Source of the DNA: Planctomycetota bacterium
GTDB taxonomy: Bacteria > Planctomycetota > B15-G4
Assembly: GCA_003644265.1 (NCBI GenBank)
Contig: QNBX01000010.1
Location: 1 to 54,024, forward strand
DNA: 54,024 nucleotides
Direction: 5' to 3'
The number at the start of each line of letters is the position of its first letter. Positions within the stretch are counted from its first letter, which is position 1. Made by a program: the position numbers and the translations under genes. The notes under the pieces were generated by a model that saw only the letters and a program-made list of their open reading frames with translations, was not told where the DNA came from and ran no database searches. This document shows positions 42,316 to 50,530 of this stretch, one piece after another.

Positions 42316-43842
42316 TCAGGGACTGAAGTGCGTGCTCAGCGTCGCGGACGCCGCCAGCTCACCCGGCGCGGGGCGCAGCACGAGCTGCCACCAGAGCTCG
42401 GCGCCCGCTGCGCCCGGCGGAACCAGGGCCGACAGGCTCAGCCAGCCGTCCGCGGGCAGGTCGCCCAGGAGCAGGGGCTGAGCGTCGGCCAAGAGCGCCT
42501 GGCCGCTGATGGACAGCGTGGCGCTCGAGGGGCTCAGCAAGAGCGCGGCCGTGGCGCCGGGAGGGCCGTGCAGGTCGAGCACCAGCTCATGTCCTTCTGC
42601 CACCAGCGCGGGCGCGGCCAGGCCAGCGAGCGGCGGGGGCGAGAGCTGATCGAGTCGGGCCACCGCCGCCGGAGGGTCCAGGCGACCGGCGGCCACCCAC
42701 GCGCCCACGGGCAGGCTCGAGTCGAGCAGCGCCGCGCGCACCCACTCAGCCCGCTGGGCGCTGCGTGCACCACCCAATCGCGCGTAGAGCAGCGCCGCCG
42801 TGCCGGCCGCAAGAGGGCAGGCCATCGAGGTCCCGCTCTTCTGCACCCAGTTGTTGTTCAGTCCACACGAGAGGATCGACTGCCCCGGCGCCGCCAGGTC
42901 CACCCAGGGGCCGTGGTTGCTGAAGGCCGAGCGCGCGTCGAAGGGGTCGCTGCTGGCCACACCCACGACCTCGGGCCAGGCGGCGGGATAGAACGGCGTG
43001 GTGGAGTTGTCGTTGCCTGCGGACGCCAGCACCACGCAACCGGCGTCGGTGGCCTCCAGCACGCCCACTCGCAAGGCGGGGTTGGACGCGTACGAGCCCC
43101 ACGAGAGCGACAGCACACGGGCCCCCCGGACCACCGCGTCATCCAGCGCGAGCAGCAGCGCGGAGGTGGGGAAGCTGCCGTTGCCGCAGCGGTAGATGGC
43201 CAGCCGACAGCGGCCCGCCGCGCCGGCCACGCCCACGCCGTCGTCCCCGGCGGCCGCGGCGATGCCGGCGCAGTGCGTGCCGTGCCCGAAGATGTCCTCG
43301 GCCAGCTCGTCGCCGGCGAAGGTGTCCAGTCCCCAGGCGATCTGGCCGCCCAGGTCGGCGTGGTCCAGGTCGGCGCCCGAGTCGAGCACAGCCAGCACGG
43401 TTCCGGGCGCGCCGGGGGTCAGCGCCCAGGCCTGATCGAGCGCGAGTTGGAGCGGGCCCCACTGCTGCGGCCAGAGCGGGTCGTCGGGGGCATCGGTCGG
43501 CTGCAACAACAGATCGGGCTGCGCCCACAAGACCTCGTCGCGCTCGGCCACGGCGGCCATCAGGGTGGTCAAGTCGCGCTGCGCCGGGTCCTCCAACAGG
43601 ACGAAGCCCTGGGGCAGGGGCCGGCCCGCGCGGAGATTCAGTTCGTCGCGCACGCGCTGCGCCTGGGCGGGCTCGAGGGCGTCGCGCCAGCGCACCAGGA
43701 GCCGACCGCTGACCGCGTGATCGCCACGCCAGAGTTCGCTGGCGAGGGCTGGGTCTGTGTGCTGCAGCTGGGCCGTGGCGCTCGCGCCCAGCAACCCGCA
43801 CAGCGCCCACGCCGCCGCGTGTCTTGCCGTCAGGATCGCCAT
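42316..43842 (-). CDS. Secreted subtilisin-like serine protease (S8)
   Basis: From ATG 43842 the product has 508 residues with signal peptide [20 protein letters not shown]. An inhibitor-like propeptide covers about 35-115 (LLVRWRDALEPAQAQRVRDE, typical I9/fervidolysin type). The S8 catalytic domain has Asp154 (AVLDSGADLDH), His187 (HGTHCAGIA), oxyanion Asn277 (SAGNDN) and Ser339 (SGTSMACP). A C-terminal beta-rich region of about 100 residues follows. GGAG precedes the chosen ATG; in-frame starts at 43866 or 43911 would add non-signal residues. The C-terminal region weakly resembles the tail shared by the propeller proteins at 44037 and 51259. It is divergent from the dehydrogenase-like gene. 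Confidence 0.93.
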   Translation of the reverse strand: MAILTARHAAAWALCGLLGASATAQLQHTDPALASELWRGDHAVSGRLLVRWRDALEPAQAQRVRDELNLRAGRPLPQGFVLLEDPAQRDLTTLMAAVAERDEVLWAQPDLLLQPTDAPDDPLWPQQWGPLQLALDQAWALTPGAPGTVLAVLDSGADLDHADLGGQIAWGLDTFAGDELAEDIFGHGTHCAGIAAAAGDDGVGVAGAAGRCRLAIYRCGNGSFPTSALLLALDDAVVRGARVLSLSWGSYASNPALRVGVLEATDAGCVVLASAGNDNSTTPFYPAAWPEVVGVASSDPFDARSAFSNHGPWVDLAAPGQSILSCGLNNNWVQKSGTSMACPLAAGTAALLYARLGGARSAQRAEWVRAALLDSSLPVGAWVAAGRLDPPAAVARLDQLSPPPLAGLAAPALVAEGHELVLDLHGPPGATAALLLSPSSATLSISGQALLADAQPLLLGDLPADGWLSLSALVPPGAAGAELWWQLVLRPAPGELAASATLSTHFSP

Positions 43843-43916
43843 CTCGCTCCGATCGGCGCAGGACATCCCATGGCTTGAGCCGGCCTCTGGGCGGCCGTTC
43901 CGGGCCGTCAATAGCG

Positions 43917-43973
43917 TGGTATGCTCCAGATCCGATTGTTCTGGCGCCCCATGCTCCCGGTACGTGTACCGGG
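43917..43973 (+). promoter_or_regulatory. Extended -10 promoter and two palindromes before the sorbosone-dehydrogenase-like gene
   Basis: TGGTATGCT (43917-43925) is an extended -10 without a good -35. It is followed in the predicted leader by an interrupted repeat CCAGA/TCTGG (43926-43944) and the palindrome CCCGGTACGTGTACCGGG (43956-43973, 8-base arms, 2-base centre). The second is a plausible operator or leader hairpin in the 194-base divergent gap. Confidence 0.35.
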
Positions 43974-44036
43974 TTCAGGGCGCTGGCTCGGCTTCTCCCC
44001 GGCTCCCTCTCCCCCGAAATTCCCTGGAGCGTCCTT

Positions 44037-45620
44037 ATGCGGCTCTCTCTCCTCCTCGCCGCGCTGGGCTTGGTTTGCGCCTCGCCCGCAGCCTCGGCCC
44101 AGTCCACTCCCTTCACGTCCGTGCGCATTGTCAACGGCCTGGCTCGTCCGGTCTACGTGACGTCGCCCCCGGGTGACACCGAGCGCCTGTTCGTGGTCGA
44201 GCAGGACCAGGCGGACATCCACATCATCGACCTGAACACCAACACGCTGCTGGGAACCAAGTTCCTCGACCTGACCGGCAAGGTGAACTCGAGCGGCAAC
44301 GAGCGCGGCCTGTTGGGGCTGGCGTTCCACCCCGACTACGCCGACAACGGCAAGTTCTACGTGAACTACACCGCGACCGGGGGCGGCGCCACGCGCATCG
44401 AGCAGTTCAAGGTGTCGGCCAACCCCAACCTGGCCGACGCGAGCTCGGGCACGACGGTGATCCAGATCTCCCAGCCCCAGAGCAACCACAACGGCGGCGA
44501 GCTGTTCTTCGGCCCCGACGGCAACCTGTGGATCCCCACGGGTGACGGCGGCAACGGCAACGACACGGGCAGCGGCCACGCGGCCGGCGGCAACGCCCAG
44601 TCCGGCGCCACGCTGCTCGGCAAGCTGCTGCGCATCAACGTGGACGCGCTGCCCTACACCATCCCGGCCGACAACCCCCACAAGGGCAGCGGCTCGGTCA
44701 TGGACGAGATCTGGGCCTTTGGTCTGCGCAACCCGTTCCGCGCGGGCTTCGATCCGGCCACGGGTGATCTGTGGATCGGGGACGTGGGCCAGAACGCCCG
44801 CGAGGAGCTCGACTTCGTGTCGGCCGAGGACATCGCCGCGGTGCACGCCGACACCCTCGACCCGATCAACTTCGGGTGGCGCTGCATGGAGGGCTACATG
44901 TGCACCGGCCTCTCCGGCTGCAGCTGCAACGGCCCCGATCTGACCTTGCCTATCGATGCCTACACCCACGCCCAGGGCTTCTCCATCATGGGTGGCCAGA
45001 TGTACCGCGGTGATGCCATCCCGGACCTGGGCGGCACGTACATCTACGCCGACCACTACACCAACATGGTGCTCGCCCTGCGCGAGGAGGCGGGCGCGGC
45101 GGTCGCCGGCTACCCGCTGGCGATCCAGAGCGACCTGGCTCCGGGAGGCGGCCTGAACCTCAGCAGCATCGCGGGCTTCGGCTACGACGGCGCCGGTGAG
45201 ATGTACATGTGCGACCTCAACGGCGGCGAGGTCTTCAAGATCGTGCCCGAGGGCCCGTTCCTCGGTGCGGGCTCGGCGCTCACCGGCGCCGCGGGCGAGC
45301 CGGTCCACTTCGGCACCGGCGGCGTGGCGGCTGGGCTCGCGGGCGCCTTTCACCTGCGCAACGCGGCGGCCAGCGCCACCTGTGGACTGTTCGTGTCGGC
45401 GGCGCTGGGCTCGGCTCCGTTCAAGGGCGGCGTGCTCAAGACCATCCCGCTGATCGACGTGTTCATCCTGAGCACCGACGCCAACGGCGAGCTGGACATC
45501 AGCTGGACGGACACCGGCGGCTTCCCCGCGGGCACCACCCTGGTGACTCAGTACGGCATTCAGGATGGGGGCGCCGTCAAGGGCGTCGCCCTCAGCAACG
45601 CCCTGGTCACGACCTGGTGA
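44037..45620 (+). CDS. Secreted sorbosone/glucose dehydrogenase-like beta-propeller protein
   Basis: The 527-residue protein has signal peptide MRLSLLLAALGLVCASPAAS. The GSDH-type six-bladed propeller shows VYVTSPPGDTERLFVVEQ, GNERGLLGLAFHPDY, NHNGGELFFGPDGNLWIPTG, IWAFGLRNPFRAGFD and LWIGDVGQN. These are the conserved blade motifs of PQQ-dependent aldose-sugar dehydrogenases. Blade 4-5 carries an inserted Cys cluster (CMEGYMCTGLSGCSC). The last 110 residues or so form a separate domain also seen at the end of the SBBP protein. It may oxidise sugars outside the inner membrane, but many relatives lack proven activity. GGAG precedes ATG 44037. Confidence 0.88.
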   Translation: MRLSLLLAALGLVCASPAASAQSTPFTSVRIVNGLARPVYVTSPPGDTERLFVVEQDQADIHIIDLNTNTLLGTKFLDLTGKVNSSGNERGLLGLAFHPDYADNGKFYVNYTATGGGATRIEQFKVSANPNLADASSGTTVIQISQPQSNHNGGELFFGPDGNLWIPTGDGGNGNDTGSGHAAGGNAQSGATLLGKLLRINVDALPYTIPADNPHKGSGSVMDEIWAFGLRNPFRAGFDPATGDLWIGDVGQNAREELDFVSAEDIAAVHADTLDPINFGWRCMEGYMCTGLSGCSCNGPDLTLPIDAYTHAQGFSIMGGQMYRGDAIPDLGGTYIYADHYTNMVLALREEAGAAVAGYPLAIQSDLAPGGGLNLSSIAGFGYDGAGEMYMCDLNGGEVFKIVPEGPFLGAGSALTGAAGEPVHFGTGGVAAGLAGAFHLRNAAASATCGLFVSAALGSAPFKGGVLKTIPLIDVFILSTDANGELDISWTDTGGFPAGTTLVTQYGIQDGGAVKGVALSNALVTTW

Positions 45621-45634
45621 CGAGGGAGCCCGGG

Positions 45635-46036
45635 TTGACCGGGACGCTGCACAGGACGCTTGCCGCCGCGCTGATCGCGGCGGTCCTCGTCAGCACCGGC
45701 TGCGCTTCCCTTGGCGGGGGGGCGCAGCCGGCGCCGCTGCTGCACCTGGTGTTTCTCACGCTCAAGGATCCCGCAGCCGTGGACGCCCTGCAGGCGGACT
45801 GCGACGAGCTGCTGGTCGCCATTCCGTCCGTGTTGAGCTACGCCTCGGGTCGCCCCTTCGACGCGGGACGCGACGGCGTCGAAGACGACTACGACCTCCT
45901 GTTGGCCCTGCGTTTTGCGGACCGGCAGGGCTACGACGACTACCTGGTCCACCCGCGGCACGTCGAGCTGGTGCGGCGCTGGAAGCCCGCTCTGAATCCT
46001 CTGCGCATCCACGATGCCTGGGCACAGGCGCGCTGA
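45635..46036 (+). CDS. Dabb-domain lipoprotein
   Basis: The 133-residue protein has a lipoprotein signal (LAAALIAAVLVSTGC) and one stress-responsive A/B-barrel (Dabb) domain. That domain begins LLHLVFLTLKDPAAVDAL and contains YDLLLALRFADRQGYDDYL and the closing HPRHVELVRRW. Dabb proteins are small ferredoxin-like dimers; roles range from stress response to polyketide cyclisation. Its use as an envelope lipoprotein is unusual. TTG 45635 follows GAGGGAG at a good distance. GTG 45617, overlapping the previous stop as GTGA, is an equally in-frame alternative. Confidence 0.78.
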   Translation: MTGTLHRTLAAALIAAVLVSTGCASLGGGAQPAPLLHLVFLTLKDPAAVDALQADCDELLVAIPSVLSYASGRPFDAGRDGVEDDYDLLLALRFADRQGYDDYLVHPRHVELVRRWKPALNPLRIHDAWAQAR

Positions 46037-46062
46037 CTCCCTCCGGCTGGGGCCGGCCGCGT

Positions 46063-46091
46063 TTGACAGCCTTGCCGTTCTCAGGTATCCC
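46063..46091 (+). promoter_or_regulatory. Sigma-70-like promoter of the BtuFCD/FecBCDE-type importer operon
   Basis: Perfect TTGACA (46063-46068), 17-base spacer, TATCCC (46086-46091). The predicted start is near 46098, about 30 bases before the GTG at 46128, which has GGGAGA upstream. The leader is too short to hold a cobalamin riboswitch. Confidence 0.55.
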
Positions 46092-46127
46092 CCTGTCGGG
46101 CAGAGTGTCCGTCTAACAGGGAGAGCC

Positions 46128-47120
46128 GTGTCCGCCGTGCCTCGTTTGTCCGCGCCGCCGCTGCGCTCTCGCAGGGGCTCCCCCCGGGCCGGTCTTGTGT
46201 GCCTGGGCGTGGCGCTCCTGTTGGGCTCCTGCCGCCCTGTGGGCCAGGCCCAGGCCGCGCAGGGGCATCAGCCCGTGCCGTGCCTGGAGGCCACCTGGGC
46301 CGTGATCGAGCCCCCGCCCCAAGCCGTGGTCCCGGCTTCGTCCGGCGTGGTCGATCTGGTCTGCAGCCTGCTGCCCGCCGCGCGCGTGGCCGCGCTGCCA
46401 AGCCAGACCCTGCGCTACTCGGGCCTGCGCGACGACGCCAGCCCGCACCTGGCGCGCCCGACCTTCAGCGTGTATGAGTCCGAGCGCATCCTGGTGCACG
46501 AGCCCGATCTGGTGTTGGCGGACACGTGGCAGTCGGCGGACACCACCGAGCGCCTGCGCGAGTCGGGCCTGTGTGTGCTGGTGATGTCCGAGGCGGTCAA
46601 CTGGCCCGCCATCCGCGAGCAGATCGTGCAGTTGGCGCGGGTGCTGGGCGTGCGCGCCGAGGGCGAGGCGCTGGTCAGCGCCTATGACCAGCGTGTCGAG
46701 GCCCTGCAGGATCAGCTCGGCGAGGCCCCGCGGCTGGGCGCCATCTGTTACAGCAACGGCGGGGCTGGGGGCTGGTTGGCGGGGGCCGGCACCACCAATG
46801 ACGAGGCCCTGCGCCTGGCTGGCCTGACCAACCTGGCGGCTGAGACCGGGCGCCGCGGGCACGTGCCGGTGAGCTTCGAGGAGTTGCTGGTGATGGATCC
46901 CTACCTGATCGTGGTGGGGGGCGAGGTCGGCGACCAGCAGCAATCGGGCACGGCGCGCTTGCTGCTGGAGAACGAGGCCCTGTCCGGGCTGCAGGCCGTG
47001 CGCGCGGGGCGCGTGCTGGTGATCGACTCCTGGCTGTACACCACCACGTCGCACCACATCATCGACGCCGCTGAAGAGATCGCGCGCCTGGCCCAGCCGT
47101 ACCGCGACCTCGCACGCTGA
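46128..47120 (+). CDS. BtuF/FecB-type substrate-binding lipoprotein
   Basis: The 330-residue protein has a lipoprotein signal ending LLLGSC (Cys35). The helical-backbone metal-receptor fold of BtuF/FhuD/FecB follows: SGVVDLVCSLLPAARVAALP, LVLADTW, GLCVLVM and PYLIVVGGEVGDQ. It would capture a metal chelate (cobalamin, heme or siderophore) for the permease and ATPase encoded next. Which ligand cannot be decided from the sequence. GTG 46128 is chosen for its ribosome-binding site and position after the promoter. Confidence 0.85.
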   Translation: MSAVPRLSAPPLRSRRGSPRAGLVCLGVALLLGSCRPVGQAQAAQGHQPVPCLEATWAVIEPPPQAVVPASSGVVDLVCSLLPAARVAALPSQTLRYSGLRDDASPHLARPTFSVYESERILVHEPDLVLADTWQSADTTERLRESGLCVLVMSEAVNWPAIREQIVQLARVLGVRAEGEALVSAYDQRVEALQDQLGEAPRLGAICYSNGGAGGWLAGAGTTNDEALRLAGLTNLAAETGRRGHVPVSFEELLVMDPYLIVVGGEVGDQQQSGTARLLLENEALSGLQAVRAGRVLVIDSWLYTTTSHHIIDAAEEIARLAQPYRDLAR

Positions 47121-47165
47121 TCCTGGCTCTGTCGTGGGCAAGCCTGTAGCGCAAGCGGTGTTCTC

Positions 47166-48242
47166 GTGATCAAGGTGGAGCGCCTCCCCGCGCGGCCCCT
47201 GGCGCTGCTGCTGCTGCTGGCGCTGCCGTGTCTGATGCTGATGCTGCTGCGCACCGGTCCCACAGGCAGCAGCAGCATGGGCCACGCCTGGAGCGGGGTG
47301 CTGGCGGTGCTGGGCTGGGGCGAACCGCTGCCCGGCAGCCAGCAAGTCATCGTGGAGCTGCGCTTGTGGCGCACGCTCACTACGGCCGGAGTGGGTGCGG
47401 CCCTGGGGCTGTCCGGCGCGTTGGTGCAGGGGTTGTTCCGCAATGGCCTGGCCGCGCCGTCCGTGCTGGGCGTGACCGGTGGCGCCAGCGTGGGCGCCGT
47501 GGTGGCCATCCTGCTGCTGGGTGGCTACGGGCCCAGCGCGCTCTCGTCCGTGCAGGACGCGGGCGCCGCCACCGTGATCGTGCCGTTGTTCGGCTTCGTG
47601 GGCGCCCTCGGCGCGGTGCTCACGGTGACCCTGCTGGCCACGCCTGGCGGGCGGCTGTCCGTGCCCACGTTGCTGCTGACCGGTATCGCCGTGAACACGC
47701 TGGTGGCTGGCGTGCTCTCGCTGATCTCGTCGCTGCTGCTGGACGACTGGGAGGTGGCGCGCTCGATCATGGCCTGGACCTTTGGAACCCTGGACGACCG
47801 CACCACCTGGCACGCCCTCACGGTCTGGGGCGGCGTGCTCACGTCCTGTCTGGTGCTGCCCTTCGTGGCGCGTGAGCTCGACCTGCTGCAGACGGGCGAG
47901 GACGACGCGGCCTCGCTGGGCGTCTCCATCGGTCGCGTACGACTGCTGTGCCTCGCGGCGGCGGCCCTGGCGGCCGCGTCCGCCGTGGCCGTGGCCGGCC
48001 AGATCGCCTTCGTCGGCCTGCTCGTACCACACCTCGTGCGACAGGTCTCGAGCGCCCGGCACACCGCGCTGCTGCCGCTCTCGGTGCTTACCGGCGCCGT
48101 GTTTCTGGTGAGCGTCGAACTGCTCAACGTCAAGATCCTGGGGCAGGACTCGCTCCCGCCCGGGGTGGTCATGTCGCTGGTCGGAGGGCCGGTGTTCGTG
48201 GGCCTGTTGCTCTGGAACCGCCGCGAGATCGACGTCTGGTGA
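47166..48242 (+). CDS. FecCD/BtuC-family ABC importer permease
   Basis: The 358-residue protein has about ten transmembrane spans and the FecCD/BtuC signatures: LRLWRTLTTAGVGAALGLSG, NGLAAPSVLGVTGGASVG, GQIAFVGLLVPHLVRQ and the C-terminal LPPGVVMSLVGGPVFVGLLL. It forms the dimeric channel with the ATPase below. GTG 47166 lies 45 bases after the binding-protein stop. Its stop overlaps the ATPase start (GTGA). Confidence 0.95.
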   Translation: MIKVERLPARPLALLLLLALPCLMLMLLRTGPTGSSSMGHAWSGVLAVLGWGEPLPGSQQVIVELRLWRTLTTAGVGAALGLSGALVQGLFRNGLAAPSVLGVTGGASVGAVVAILLLGGYGPSALSSVQDAGAATVIVPLFGFVGALGAVLTVTLLATPGGRLSVPTLLLTGIAVNTLVAGVLSLISSLLLDDWEVARSIMAWTFGTLDDRTTWHALTVWGGVLTSCLVLPFVARELDLLQTGEDDAASLGVSIGRVRLLCLAAAALAAASAVAVAGQIAFVGLLVPHLVRQVSSARHTALLPLSVLTGAVFLVSVELLNVKILGQDSLPPGVVMSLVGGPVFVGLLLWNRREIDVW

Positions 48243-49039
48243 GCCTGCTCTCCGCACACGACCTGAGCTTCTCCTACCCGGGCCCGCTCCTGGCGCTGGA
48301 CGGCATGGACATCAACCTGGGACGAGAGGAGGTCGTGGTGGTGTGCGGCCCCAACGGCTCGGGCAAGAGCACCCTGCTGAAGGTGCTGGCCGGATTGCTG
48401 CGCCCGGCCACTGGTCAGGTGTTGTTGGAGGGACGCCCGCTGCACAGCATGCATGCCCGCGAGCGCGCGCGCAGCCTGGCGTTGGTCCCGCAGCAGCTCC
48501 CGACGGTGCCGCAGGTGACGGTGGAGGGCTTCGTCCTGGCGGGGCGTTACGCGCGCATCCAGCGCTGGGCTGGTCCGCAGAAGCGCGATCACCAGGCGGT
48601 GGAGCTGGCCCTGGCGGCCTGCGACGCCGAGGGCCTGGCCGCGCGTCGCATGACCGACCTGTCCGGCGGACAGCGCCAGCGCGTGCTGCTTGCGCGTGCG
48701 CTGGCCCAGGAGGCGCAGGTGTTGCTGATCGACGAACCCACCAACTCACTCGACCCCGAGCATCAGGTGCGGGTGTTCGATCTGATCGCCGGGCTGGGTC
48801 GCAACCGCCGTGGGGTGCTGGTCGTGTCGCACGACCTCAACCTGGCCAGCCAGTTCGCCACCTCGGTGGTGCTGGTGAAGCAGGGGCGTGTGGCGGGTGT
48901 GGGGCCGCCCGAGGAGGTGCTCTGCCCCGAGGTGCTGCAGCCGGTCTACGGACGGCACCTGCACTTTGGACGCATGCCGCCCCCGGACGGCCGCCCCTTC
49001 GTCTTGCCCTGGCTGACGCCGCGCTCGCCCGAGGACTGA
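48239..49039 (+). CDS. ABC importer ATPase of the FecE/BtuD/FhuC type
   Basis: The 266-residue ATPase has Walker A GPNGSGKST, Q-loop LVPQQLP, signature DLSGGQRQRVLLARAL, Walker B VLLIDEPTNSLD and switch VVSHDLN. This is the standard length and order for iron-chelate/B12 importers. The start is GTG 48239 within the permease stop; the much longer upstream open frame is antisense-like permease sequence and not coding. A small hairpin follows its stop codon (49040-49053). Confidence 0.95.
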   Translation: MSLLSAHDLSFSYPGPLLALDGMDINLGREEVVVVCGPNGSGKSTLLKVLAGLLRPATGQVLLEGRPLHSMHARERARSLALVPQQLPTVPQVTVEGFVLAGRYARIQRWAGPQKRDHQAVELALAACDAEGLAARRMTDLSGGQRQRVLLARALAQEAQVLLIDEPTNSLDPEHQVRVFDLIAGLGRNRRGVLVVSHDLNLASQFATSVVLVKQGRVAGVGPPEEVLCPEVLQPVYGRHLHFGRMPPPDGRPFVLPWLTPRSPED

Positions 49040-49053
49040 GCCCGGGTTCGGGC
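49040..49053 (+). terminator. Short GC-rich hairpin after the importer ATPase gene
   Basis: GCCCG and CGGGC (5-base-pair stem, loop GGTT) begin within the stop codon and have no T-run. It may be a weak terminator in the 87-base gap before the convergent pqiB gene. Confidence 0.3.
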
Positions 49054-49126
49054 GCGGCTCAGAGGCTGCCGCGGTGCCTCGCGCGCGGGCAGAGCTTGTG
49101 GCGCCTGCGGCCGTGCGCCCAGCGGC

Positions 49127-50530
49127 TCAAGGCAGGGGGCCGGGCAGGGGCACCACACGCGCGCGCTCGCTGGTCACCAGCAGCACGCCGACCAGGTGCC
49201 CGTCCCGACGCGCCAGCACCGCGGCGCCGTGCCAGCGCTGATCCAGCGGCAGGGCGCCGTCCACCTCCCAGGCGCCATCGGCGGCGGGCGTGAAGCGCCC
49301 CGACGCCAAGGAGAGCGGAGGCGAACTGGGGTCGCCCACGGCCAGGCAATCCTCGGGTTGCTCGGGTCGGCGCTGACGCGTTCGGCTCCAGGGACGCACC
49401 TCGGGCAGCTCGGCTCCGGGCACCAGCGCCAGGCCGGGCGCTGGGCGAACGGGCGCGGGTTGTAGCGCCAGCGAGAGGCCGCCGACCTCCAGCCGGGGCG
49501 AGTCGTCGTGGGCCCCTTCGGGCGGCTGGACCAGATCGTCCGGCACCAGCAGGCCTCCCGGGAGCAGCAAGGCCAGGCCCTCGCGCCGCTCATGTCCCGT
49601 GAACAGGCGCCCCTCGGCCCAGACCAACGCCGCGCGCAGGGGCCGCGGCAGGGGCGCGCCCGGAGGCAGCAGCGAGTGGCCCACGGGCAGCGAGGGCTGC
49701 CACTTGAGCCAGGCGGAATCCGGCTCGCCGTAGAGCGTGAAGCGGTGGCCCGTGCCCACCGGCTTGGCGGGCTGCTCGGGCACGGCCAGGGAGATGCCGC
49801 CCTGGGCCAGCTGCTGCAGGGTCTCCACTCGCAGCGACACGCCGGACAGGCCCACCGCCAGGTCGAGGCCGCCCGAGTCCCAGAAGCGCGTGCCCGGGCG
49901 AATCAGCGCCGTGTAGCTCTTCAGGATGCGCAGGCCGACCTCGACGGTGCGCGCGTCGCTGGCGAGGCTGACCGAGATGACCGTGCCGACCCGGATGCCG
50001 CGGTAGTTGACGGGTGAGCCCGGGCGCAGGCTGCCACGCGACTCGCTTTCCAGGGTCAGGTCGAGCCCGGGCGCCATGGCGTCGGAGACCGGCTCGCGGG
50101 GCAGGCCATCAAACGAGAACTGGGGCGGGCCCGAACCCGGCAGCACGCCCAGGTAGCGGTCGCCGATCAAGGTGTCGAGGCCGGCCACGGCGTCGAGGCC
50201 GAGCTGCGGCCGCACCACCCAGAAGCGCGTGCCCACCCTCGCCAGGCCCTCGGCATCCGGGTCGAGCACGGCCTGCACCACCACGCCGTCGAGGCCGTGC
50301 GAGAGGCGCACCGAGTCGACGCGCCCCACCACGATGCCGCGATGGCGCAGGGTGTCACCGGCCTTCAGTCCGTGGCCTTCGGAGAAGCGCAGCGTGATCG
50401 CGTGGCCTTGCTGCCCCCAGGCCTGCCAGCCCAGGATCAGCGCCACCGCCAGGGCCAGCAGCGGCGCGATCCAGACCAGCGAGAAGCGCGGCGCCGTCTG
50501 GACCTGGGCGCTGGGGTAGTCACTGCTCAC
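49127..50530 (-). CDS. pqiB: PqiB-like MCE/MlaD-domain protein with unique C-terminal domain
   Basis: The 467-residue protein has one N-terminal transmembrane helix (about 17-36) and two MCE domains. MCE 1 (about 43-134) has LRHRGIVVGRVDSVRL; MCE 2 (about 155-251) has VNYRGIRVGTVISVSL. E. coli PqiB has three MCE domains. Here the third is replaced by about 200 residues of Pro/Leu/Gly-rich, beta-prone sequence ending near AAVLARRDGHLVGVLLV. I cannot place that domain. MCE proteins form hexameric rings or tubes carrying lipids between the inner and outer membranes. GTG 50530 overlaps the pqiA stop (GTGA). Confidence 0.88.
   Translation of the reverse strand: MSSDYPSAQVQTAPRFSLVWIAPLLALAVALILGWQAWGQQGHAITLRFSEGHGLKAGDTLRHRGIVVGRVDSVRLSHGLDGVVVQAVLDPDAEGLARVGTRFWVVRPQLGLDAVAGLDTLIGDRYLGVLPGSGPPQFSFDGLPREPVSDAMAPGLDLTLESESRGSLRPGSPVNYRGIRVGTVISVSLASDARTVEVGLRILKSYTALIRPGTRFWDSGGLDLAVGLSGVSLRVETLQQLAQGGISLAVPEQPAKPVGTGHRFTLYGEPDSAWLKWQPSLPVGHSLLPPGAPLPRPLRAALVWAEGRLFTGHERREGLALLLPGGLLVPDDLVQPPEGAHDDSPRLEVGGLSLALQPAPVRPAPGLALVPGAELPEVRPWSRTRQRRPEQPEDCLAVGDPSSPPLSLASGRFTPAADGAWEVDGALPLDQRWHGAAVLARRDGHLVGVLLVTSERARVVPLPGPLP

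Noticed and set aside
46037..46127. Cobalamin riboswitch before the BtuFCD-type operon
   Set aside because: Only about 30 bases separate the predicted start site from the GTG, and no B12-box-like sequence is visible.
46113..48257. A 714-codon minus-strand frame
   Set aside because: Antisense to the BtuF-type and FecCD-type genes; Gln/His/Arg-rich shadow translation.
49127..49480. Trypsin-like protease domain at the PqiB C-terminus
   Set aside because: The closing RRDGHLVGVLLV recalls the end of S1 proteases, but there is no GDSGG or catalytic His/Asp pattern.
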